From positions 28,789 to 92,788 of the forward strand of contig NZ_KZ679062.1 in the NCBI RefSeq assembly GCF_003024195.1: DNA of 64,000 bases. Reading direction: 5' to 3'. Shown here piece by piece: positions 49,566-56,401 of the stretch. The position numbers and the translations under genes were made by a program. The stretch is from Streptomyces dioscori (lineage in GTDB: Bacteria; Actinomycetota; Actinomycetes; Streptomycetales; Streptomycetaceae). Under the pieces are notes generated by a model that saw only the letters and a list, made by a program, of their open reading frames with translations, ran no database searches and was not told the DNA's origin. The first letter of the stretch is position 1; each line of letters starts with the position of its first letter.

Positions 49566-50245
49566 ACGTCGTCGTCATCGTCGTCGTCGAGGACCGGCGG
49601 CGCGAACGGCTGCTTCGCCAGCGGGTCCCCCGAACCGGCGACCGGCTGCGAGGCCGCCTTGACCGCCGCCGTCGACGCCCAACGGATCGCCGCCGCCAGC
49701 TGCTTGGGACTGTTGGCGTCCAGCGGCTGCAACTCGGGGTTGGCGAGGAACTCCTGGAGTACGGAGCGGTCGGCGTCGTGGCCGATGGCGATCGCGACCC
49801 GGACGGCCTTGCGCCCCCAGGGAGTCGCGTCGATCGCCTTGAGACCCGCCTTCCAGTCGTCGGTCGGCACACCGTCCGAGACCAGCGCGAGGACCGGCTT
49901 CAGGGCCCGCTGCGGCATCGGCGGGCTCTGCAGCTCGCGCGAGACCAGGTGCAGCGCCTCGCCCAGGTTCGTCATGCCGTCCACCTCGACGTCCTGCCAG
50001 GTGAAGTCGTCGACGGGGACGGGGGTCTGGTGGTGCCACTTGGCCGTCGTGGAGAACGTGACCGTACGCAGCAGCAGTTGGGCCGCCGGGTTGTCGTGGG
50101 CCACCGACCGCATCTCCGGAACGGCCTCCCGGATCGCGTAGTTGAGCCGGGCGATCTTCTCACCCTGCATCGAGTACGAGCAGTCGAGCAGCCAGATGAA
50201 GTGGACCGGACGGTTCGCCATGGGCCCGCCGGGGATGTCACTCAC
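49559..50245 (-). CDS. vWA domain protein (TerY-like)
   Basis: 228 residues, essentially one von Willebrand A domain. MIDAS residues: D21, S23, S25 in LLDCSYSMQG, T92 in GMTNLGEAL and D124 in LVSDGVPTDD. This sub-type (DCSYSM, MTNLGEAL) is the TerY-like form found with PP2C, kinase and TerD genes. The C-terminus ends in a run of seven aspartates (PPVLDDDDDDDVW). Metal-dependent binding of a partner, possibly one of the GTPases or the large associated protein, is expected. It lies between the phosphatase and the 39-residue membrane peptide in the chain. Confidence 0.9.
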   Translation of the reverse strand: MSDIPGGPMANRPVHFIWLLDCSYSMQGEKIARLNYAIREAVPEMRSVAHDNPAAQLLLRTVTFSTTAKWHHQTPVPVDDFTWQDVEVDGMTNLGEALHLVSRELQSPPMPQRALKPVLALVSDGVPTDDWKAGLKAIDATPWGRKAVRVAIAIGHDADRSVLQEFLANPELQPLDANSPKQLAAAIRWASTAAVKAASQPVAGSGDPLAKQPFAPPVLDDDDDDDVW

Positions 50246-50335
50246 TGCGTGTCCTTCCGTGGGGTGCGGGTGGGTCGGTTCGGTTGGTATGTGAGTCTCG
50301 TGTGCGGGCCTCGTCTGCGGGTCGGCGCGCGTCGG

Positions 50336-50455
50336 TCAGCGCACCGCGTACAGGACGCCCAGGACGAGGAGCGCGCTCGTCAGGACCAGTGCGGTGACGA
50401 ACAGGCCGAGCGCCATGCGGCGCCCCCACCTGACGTGCCGCGTCACGGTACTCAT
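50336..50455 (-). CDS. 39-residue single-helix membrane peptide
   Basis: The sequence is a basic start (MSTVTRHVRWGRRMALG) followed by one hydrophobic helix (LFVTALVLTSALLVLGVLYA) and VR. GGAG lies five bases before the ATG. It fits exactly between the membrane GTPase stop and the vWA start, with 13 and 90 bases to spare, in the same direction. The DNA holding its ribosome site and start is a near duplicate of the last bases of the GTPase gene. Inside-positive charge suggests a cytoplasmic N-terminus. It may stabilise the membrane GTPase; no homologue recalled. Confidence 0.6.
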   Translation of the reverse strand: MSTVTRHVRWGRRMALGLFVTALVLTSALLVLGVLYAVR

Positions 50456-50468
50456 GCGGTCTCCGGAC

Positions 50469-52088
50469 TCATGCAGTCTCCAGCTTCTTCTCCTTCGGGT
50501 CCTTCGGGCCGGCCGCCGGGTCGGGACCGACCAGCCGGCCCGTCCGCAGGCCCGACGCGGCCAGCAGCCACAGCACGGGTTCGGCGGCCCGCCGCTGCTC
50601 ACTGTCCAACGCGCCCGCACCGGTGGCCGCGTGGGCGCTGACCGCCCAGTAGCGGTCGGACCTGAAGTCGTGCCCGAGGGCGCGGACCAGCCCGCCGAGA
50701 CCGATCTCGGTGAGCCAGGTGTCGATCCGGGCCCCGGCGACCGGCAGGGAGTCGAGCTGGTCGAGGACGTCCCGCTTGGTGACGACCGTCGCCACGGACA
50801 TCCTGCCGCGCCGCCCGGTGAGCGCCGACAGCTCGCCCGCCAGCCGCTGGTACGTCTCCCAGGGGCCCTGCGGCGAGGGCCGTGCGGCGGTGGCCCGGTC
50901 GGCGTCGGTAGCGCTCAGCTTCGCGCGTACCGTCGGCTCGGCGAGCACGTCCGCGACCAGGACGACCCCATCGGTGTGCGCGAGGTAGTGCTGGGCGCGC
51001 ACCCGCTCGGCGTCCTCAAGGGACTCGCCCATCGGGTCGTACAGGTAGAGCAGCCGGCGGCGGCGGCCGAGCGTGACGGTCAGCATGAAAGCGCGGGGCT
51101 GGCCACCGGTCGTGGCGTGCGCCCAAGTGCCCTGCGTCAGCTCCTGGTTGAGGGAGCTGGCGGTCTGCCGGTCGTCCGTCGACGCGTACTCGACACGCAG
51201 ACCGCTCCGCCGCGACCAGGCGTGCAGGCCCTCGACCATGGCGGCCATCAGCATCGTCTTGCCCGACGAGGTGCCGCCGACCAGCGGCGCGTGCACGACA
51301 CGGGTGGTGCCCACCGCGTCCGGCAGCACCTGGTCGCAGTGCGGGCACAGAGCGGTCAGCCGGCCGCGTCCGGCCAGGCGGCTCGCCCCGAGCCGCTGCC
51401 CGCAGGAACACATGTGCCGTAGTGCGCCGTAGCGCCCGGGACGCAGCCGGGCATGCGGCTCCCGGCAGCCGGGGCAGCGGTGCACCGCGAGCGGCACCGG
51501 GCGGTAGCAGCCCGGATAGGGGCACTTGACGCGGATCCCCAGGACCGTCGCCCAACCGCGCTCCACGCCCCGCAGGACGAGCGCGGTCCCGGCCGCGCCC
51601 AGCCACACGAGGCCGAGCAGCAGAGCGAGGACCGTCAGCGCGAGCGCGAGGAACACGGTCGCGAGCGTGGCGCCCACGAGGGCGCCGAGGAACGTGCCGG
51701 GTGCGACGAGCCACATCCCCAGCTGCACGAACGAGTTGCGCTCGGGCAACCCGTTGGAGCGGATGCCGCGGAACAGCCTCGCCGTCGTGTGCTGGGTCCA
51801 CTGCCCGGTGAACCGCAGCCAGATCACCCGGATGCCGAAACCGCCCGCGGTGGCCGCGTCGACCCACATCTGCCGCCACCAGTAGGCGAGTTCGGCCGGT
51901 TCGTCACCCCCCTTGCCCCCGCCCACGACCGGGATACGGGTGTCGGGCAGGCCCTCCTGCCGGGGGCCGAGGGCGGAGCACACCGCCCGCACCCCCAGGG
52001 AGAGGAGCTGCCACAGGGCCTTGCCGAAACAGACGGCGGCCGCGACCAGCGCGACGAAGCCGAGTACGTACTGCGCGATCACGTTCAC
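50469..52088 (-). CDS. Membrane GTPase with zinc ribbons (double-GTPase system)
   Basis: 539 residues. Order: helix 1 at about 5-27, a linker, helices at about 128-172 (APGTFLGALVGATLATVFLA onward), a zinc-ribbon block with CPYPGC (189-194), CPGC (205-208), CSC (227-229) and CPHC (248-251), then a TRAFAC-type GTPase. GTPase motifs: P-loop GGTSSGKT (271-278), G3 DPMG (351-354), G4 TKRD (437-440) and G5-like VSAHA. The C-terminus holds PVLWLLAASGL (504-514), echoed in the other GTPase. GTG start overlaps the preceding stop (GTGA). It matches one of the DO-GTPase families as I remember them; which of the two I cannot decide. Confidence 0.85.
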   Translation of the reverse strand: MNVIAQYVLGFVALVAAAVCFGKALWQLLSLGVRAVCSALGPRQEGLPDTRIPVVGGGKGGDEPAELAYWWRQMWVDAATAGGFGIRVIWLRFTGQWTQHTTARLFRGIRSNGLPERNSFVQLGMWLVAPGTFLGALVGATLATVFLALALTVLALLLGLVWLGAAGTALVLRGVERGWATVLGIRVKCPYPGCYRPVPLAVHRCPGCREPHARLRPGRYGALRHMCSCGQRLGASRLAGRGRLTALCPHCDQVLPDAVGTTRVVHAPLVGGTSSGKTMLMAAMVEGLHAWSRRSGLRVEYASTDDRQTASSLNQELTQGTWAHATTGGQPRAFMLTVTLGRRRRLLYLYDPMGESLEDAERVRAQHYLAHTDGVVLVADVLAEPTVRAKLSATDADRATAARPSPQGPWETYQRLAGELSALTGRRGRMSVATVVTKRDVLDQLDSLPVAGARIDTWLTEIGLGGLVRALGHDFRSDRYWAVSAHAATGAGALDSEQRRAAEPVLWLLAASGLRTGRLVGPDPAAGPKDPKEKKLETA

Positions 52089-55000
52089 CGGTACTCCCGG
52101 CCGTCGCCCGGAGGGGGTGCCACGTCCCCGTACCGGGGGGACGGGTCGCTGCCCCGGCCACCGTCCCGGCCACCGTCCCGACCCCCGTCCCGGCCGCCGT
52201 CCTTGGCGCGTCCGCGGCCGGTGAACCGGCCCGCGAGACGGCCGAGCGTGCCGGGCCGGTTCCAGGCCCGGAAGGCGTCGAGCTTGCCGCGGCCCGCCCG
52301 GTCGAGGCTCGACTCCACCTCGGCCAGATCCTCGGCGGGCAGCGCCCGCACGACGGGCCGCAGCACCTTGGCCAGCAGCGCGGAACAGGTCTCGTCCCAC
52401 GCCGGGTGCGCGCCCGCGTGCGAACTCCAGTCGCAGAAACAGTCGGCGACATAACCGGGGACCGTACGCAGCCGGTCGCCCACCCGGCTCGACTGCGCCC
52501 TCCGCTCGTACGCGGCCAGCAGCGCCGCGTCGCCGGAGAGGGCCAGCGCGTACAGCTCGCCGGGCGGCGCCGAGCCGCGCAGCAGACGGCGCGCGAGGGC
52601 ACGGTGGACCCGTTCGAGAACCGGCGCGGGCACGGGGCTCGCGTTCGCGGCGAGCGCCGTCGCGCGCTGCACCCAGTCCAGCCCCTCGCCCTCGGCGCCG
52701 AGCAGTCCCGCGAACTCCAGCAGCAGGAGCGCCGCGCGCTGTTCCGGTGCCAGTTCCGTGGTGAAGCAGCGCAGCAGGTCGACGGCAAGCGCCGGGATGT
52801 CACGGTCGTCGGCAGGCGCCGCGAGCGCGGCGTCGATCAGCAGGTCCCGGGTGCCGGCGGCGCGGTGCAGGTCGGAGCCGAGTTCGTTGAGCAGCAGGCT
52901 CGCCTCCTGCCCCGTGGGCAGCTCGCCGGGCCACACCAGCTCGACCGCGGTCCGCAGGACGGCCGGTTCGGTGTGCAACGAGACCCCGGCGGTACGCACC
53001 ACGCCGTGGAACGCGGTCATCCGGTCGCCCACGCCGGTGGGCAGGGCGTTCGACGCGCACATCCGCAGATGCGGGAACCCCGGGTGGTCCCGAACGGGGA
53101 GAGCCGCGACGGCCAGCATCCGCGCGGCGGCCACCGGCCGGCCGGCGGAGATCGCGTCGAGCGCGCCGAAGAGGGCGATCCGCAGAGTCGGATGCGCGAC
53201 AACGGCGCCGCGCAGCCCGGCCAGCTCCTCCGGGCGGACGGGGGCGGTGGGGGCGACGGGGCTGCCAGCACCCCTGGGTCCGTCGGGTCCGCCGGGCCCG
53301 CCGGCACCCCTGGGCCAGCCGGGGCCGCCGGCGCCGCTGGGCCAGCCAGGTCCGCTGGGCGCGCCAGGGCCACCGGGTCCATCGGGGCCGTCGAGTTCGT
53401 CGGGGCGTTCTGGCCCGCTGGCGCCGCCGGGTCCGCCAGGGCCGGCGGGCCAGCCGGGCCCGCCGGGATGCGCCGGACCGGCGAGACGTTCCGGACCGGC
53501 GAGACCAGCGGCGTCGGCCGGGCCGCCGGGACCAGCCCCGGCGGCGCCGGTGTTACTACCGGCACCGGCCCCGAGCGTGGTCGGGCCCGTGCGTGTGCTC
53601 CACCAGGGGATCGCCCCGTCTGCGGTCGCCGACGGGGTACGCCGGCCCGGGTGCCCGGTGCCCGTACGGGGTTCCGGGCCCGTGGTGGAGGGGTGCGCCC
53701 GCGCCTCGGGGAGGTCCATGAGGGCCTGCGCCAGCCGTGCCGCGAGGTCCGGGAGGAGGTCGGTGCAGTCGACCTCCAGGAGATCGGCGACACGCAGCAG
53801 ACCCAGCGGGCGCCCGGCCGGCGGCTGCGCCGGGTCGGCGACGCCCGAGCGGATCGCATACCCCAGCTCCGCGCCGAGCCGTGTCCGCGCCTCGGGGCTG
53901 AACGAGGCACCGTGGACGACGGGGACGGGTCCGTCGCCGCGTACCGCCGCGGTCAGCACCTGCGCGGCGAGCGGCGCGGAGACGAAGGCGGGCACCTGCC
54001 CGTCGAGGCGCTCGAACAGCGAGGTCAGCCCCGCGACGAAGTCAGCAGCCGAGGCAGCGTCGGATGCCGCACCGGATGCAGTCCCGGATGCCGCACTGTC
54101 CGTCGGCAGGGCCCCGCCCGACGACCGTGTGTCGTCCGCAGGCCGCGCCTCGCACAACGCCGTGACGAGCTCGGCCAGTTCGTCCTCGGGCAGGCTGCCC
54201 GCGCGGTCGCGGACCCAGTGTGTGGCCGCCGTGAGCGCGGCCGGGGGGAGCGGGACGCGAGCGGTGAGCGCCGCCGCGGCCAGCGAGCCGAGGTCCGGCC
54301 CGTGACGCCGGAACAGATCGGGCCTGCCCGCCCGCCACACCCGGGCACACACCTCCGCCCAGAGGTCGGGCACGGCCTCGGCGGACGTGCCGGGAGCGGC
54401 GGCCACGGGCGGCCGGGTGCAGTCGTGGACCCGGTGCCGATGGCCGTACGCCACCGTCTCGGACGACGGCAGTACGCCGATGATCTGCTGCCTGGCCTGC
54501 ACGGGCCGCCGCGTGTACGTGGTGAAGGTCAGCCGGTGCGCCTGCTCGCGCGGCAGCACCGCGCAGGCCAGCGCGATCCACTGGGCCACGGCGGCGCTGT
54601 CCCGTTCCACGAGCACGACCTGCCCGGCGCCAGGGTCGTCCGCGACCGCCCGGACGTCCGTGAGGACCGCCGCGAGCCGGTCGGCGCGGGACACCGCGAA
54701 GGCCACCAGCGCCTCGTGCCGCATGAGCCCCGACGGCTCGAAGTGGTCGATCGGCTCGGGTCTTCCGCCGTCCGGTGTCGCCCGGCCCCAACGCCGGGAC
54801 TCCCAGGCCGCGATGGGCAGCGCACCGTCCGGCAGCCGTCCACCGGCGGGCAGATGGAGGGCATGGGCGTGGAAGTTGCCCCACCGTCCGCTGTAGTCGA
54901 CGCCCGTGTACACGGATCGGCTCAGCAGCCGCCCGCCGTCGGAGAGTTCGCTGAAGCTGAACGCGGTGGGAAAGGAGTTGAGTTCGTCGGCGTCCGGCCG

Positions 55001-55153
55001 TGCGGGGGAGTCCCGCGGCGGTTCGTACCCGATGAGCTGTTCCGCCTCCCTGAGCACGCCCTGCGGCACGTCTTCGCTGACCGCCGTGAAGCGGAATCCG
55101 GACCCGCCGGGCCCGGGCGGCGCGGAGGTGTAGTGGAGCTGGGAGAGCGTCAC
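52085..55153 (-). CDS. Very large GTPase-associated protein (GAP1-like)
   Basis: About 1022 residues. N-terminus VTLSQLHYTSAPPGPGGSGF with FRFTAVSEDVPQGVL and the block ELNSFPTAFSFSELSDG is what I remember of GAP1-N2. RWGNFHAHALHLPAGG and FAVSRADRLAAVLTDVRAVA follow (GAP1 middle), then a helical C-terminal part from about residue 640. Between lies a ~110-residue collagen-like Gly-Pro tract (about 526-639, GPGGPGAPSGPGWPSG-like). No catalytic motif is clear. GTG at 55153 chosen: it overlaps the upstream stop (GTGA) and has AAAGGA nine bases upstream; an ATG at 55171 is also in frame. Its role is presumed to be regulating or bridging the two flanking GTPases. Confidence 0.8.
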   Translation of the reverse strand: MTLSQLHYTSAPPGPGGSGFRFTAVSEDVPQGVLREAEQLIGYEPPRDSPARPDADELNSFPTAFSFSELSDGGRLLSRSVYTGVDYSGRWGNFHAHALHLPAGGRLPDGALPIAAWESRRWGRATPDGGRPEPIDHFEPSGLMRHEALVAFAVSRADRLAAVLTDVRAVADDPGAGQVVLVERDSAAVAQWIALACAVLPREQAHRLTFTTYTRRPVQARQQIIGVLPSSETVAYGHRHRVHDCTRPPVAAAPGTSAEAVPDLWAEVCARVWRAGRPDLFRRHGPDLGSLAAAALTARVPLPPAALTAATHWVRDRAGSLPEDELAELVTALCEARPADDTRSSGGALPTDSAASGTASGAASDAASAADFVAGLTSLFERLDGQVPAFVSAPLAAQVLTAAVRGDGPVPVVHGASFSPEARTRLGAELGYAIRSGVADPAQPPAGRPLGLLRVADLLEVDCTDLLPDLAARLAQALMDLPEARAHPSTTGPEPRTGTGHPGRRTPSATADGAIPWWSTRTGPTTLGAGAGSNTGAAGAGPGGPADAAGLAGPERLAGPAHPGGPGWPAGPGGPGGASGPERPDELDGPDGPGGPGAPSGPGWPSGAGGPGWPRGAGGPGGPDGPRGAGSPVAPTAPVRPEELAGLRGAVVAHPTLRIALFGALDAISAGRPVAAARMLAVAALPVRDHPGFPHLRMCASNALPTGVGDRMTAFHGVVRTAGVSLHTEPAVLRTAVELVWPGELPTGQEASLLLNELGSDLHRAAGTRDLLIDAALAAPADDRDIPALAVDLLRCFTTELAPEQRAALLLLEFAGLLGAEGEGLDWVQRATALAANASPVPAPVLERVHRALARRLLRGSAPPGELYALALSGDAALLAAYERRAQSSRVGDRLRTVPGYVADCFCDWSSHAGAHPAWDETCSALLAKVLRPVVRALPAEDLAEVESSLDRAGRGKLDAFRAWNRPGTLGRLAGRFTGRGRAKDGGRDGGRDGGRDGGRGSDPSPRYGDVAPPPGDGREYR

Positions 55154-56397
55154 CTGGACTGTCCTTTCCATGCGTTGGTGACCGGCAGGAGCCCGCGCCG
55201 GGCCAGCAACCACAGCAGCGGATCCTCCACGCGCAACGGCTGCGGCCCCGACTTCGGTACGTCCGCCGGGGCGTCGGCGGGCGGTGGCGCACCCAGCGCC
55301 GACAGACCGAACAGTGACAACTCGGCGAAGTCCCGCTCCAGTTGCCGGTACAGCGCCCCCGAGTCCCAGTCGGCGAGCTGGGCGCGCAGCTCCTCGTGCA
55401 CCGCGAGCCGGTCGTCCTCGTCGAGCGTCCCGCCCTCGTGTGTGGCGCTGCTCAGCAGCGGCGAGTGCGGGTCGAGCAGCGGCCGCAGCATGTCCGTCTT
55501 CGTCACGGCCACCGCTATCGGCGTACTGACCCGGCCGCGCGAACCGCCCCGGCCGTGCGCCCGCAGCTGGGTCGCGAGATCTGCCGCGATCTGCTGCGGA
55601 GGGGTCTCCACGGCGGGCAGCGGCGGCCCGTCGCCGAGCGGCAACCGGTCGCGCACGGTACCGAGTTGCAGCGGATCCACGAGCAGGATGATGCCGTCGG
55701 CCGCGCTGAGATAGCGGGTGTAGCGGTCCACGGCGTCGGCGCCCGCGAGATCCTCGCCCGCCGCGTCGAAGAACACCAGGGTCGTGTGCCGGCTGCCCGT
55801 GCCCAGCCGCCCGCGCCGGGGCAGGCTCAGCCGGTACAGCAGCGGATCGTTGAAGCCGAGCGCGGCGGGCCGGGTCGCGTCCGGCAGCCGCAGCCGCTCG
55901 TACAGGTCCTGGGCCATCTCTTTGTCGCGCTGCTGCGTGCCCTGGCCCATCGCGGCGAGGGAGGCGTCGAAGGCCTGGCCGACCCGCCGGTTCAACTCGT
56001 TGACCAGCACGGCTACGTACGTGCTCTTGCCGGACGCCTTCGCGCCGACCAGGGCGATGATCCGGCTGTCCTGCTCGCAGTAGTCGCTGGGCAGATCGCT
56101 GTGGCAGGAGCCGCACACGCGGACCGTCGTGGTCACGCCGCATCCCGGGCAGACGGCGGGACCGGCGTTCGCGGCGGGCCGCAGCCTGGACACCGGGGAG
56201 CGCGGCCGGGTGAAGACCGGGCCGCGCATCCGGGCCGACGGCGGGATGCTCGGACCCATGAACTCGGCCCACACGTCGTCGCGTTCGGGCCCGCACGGCT
56301 GCGAACCGCGTACCCCGCCCGGGATCATCAGACAGCGGTAGGGCAGCCCGGCGGCCGACGAACGGGCGAAGCAGTAGGGGCAGATGACGGTCGTCAT
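55150..56397 (-). CDS. Zinc-ribbon TRAFAC-type GTPase (double-GTPase system)
   Basis: 415 residues. An N-terminal CPYC (6-9) and CPGC/CGSC (83-86, 95-98) zinc-ribbon pair precede the GTPase: P-loop GAKASGKS (118-125), G3 DAAGED (211-216), G4 TKTD (299-302). DPLLWLLARRGL near 392-403 matches the other GTPase. There are no membrane helices, so it is soluble, unlike its partner. DVWAEFMGPSIPPS and TTLVFFDAAGEDLAGADAVD are characteristic of the group annotated as TRAFAC-clade GTPases in actinobacteria. ATG at 56397, four bases after the upstream gene's stop. Confidence 0.88.
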   Translation of the reverse strand: MTTVICPYCFARSSAAGLPYRCLMIPGGVRGSQPCGPERDDVWAEFMGPSIPPSARMRGPVFTRPRSPVSRLRPAANAGPAVCPGCGVTTTVRVCGSCHSDLPSDYCEQDSRIIALVGAKASGKSTYVAVLVNELNRRVGQAFDASLAAMGQGTQQRDKEMAQDLYERLRLPDATRPAALGFNDPLLYRLSLPRRGRLGTGSRHTTLVFFDAAGEDLAGADAVDRYTRYLSAADGIILLVDPLQLGTVRDRLPLGDGPPLPAVETPPQQIAADLATQLRAHGRGGSRGRVSTPIAVAVTKTDMLRPLLDPHSPLLSSATHEGGTLDEDDRLAVHEELRAQLADWDSGALYRQLERDFAELSLFGLSALGAPPPADAPADVPKSGPQPLRVEDPLLWLLARRGLLPVTNAWKGQSR

Positions 56398-56401
56398 GGG
56401 T

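Noticed and set aside
52406..55714. 1102-residue plus-strand frame opposite the GAP1-like gene
   Set aside because: It is the antisense shadow; Arg/Gly repeats with no domain, while the minus strand shows family motifs and tight operon spacing.
52085..56296. 1403-residue minus-strand frame fusing the GAP1-like protein with upstream sequence
   Set aside because: Codons before 55171 are a shadow of the soluble GTPase gene; GTGA overlap and a ribosome site place the start at 55153.
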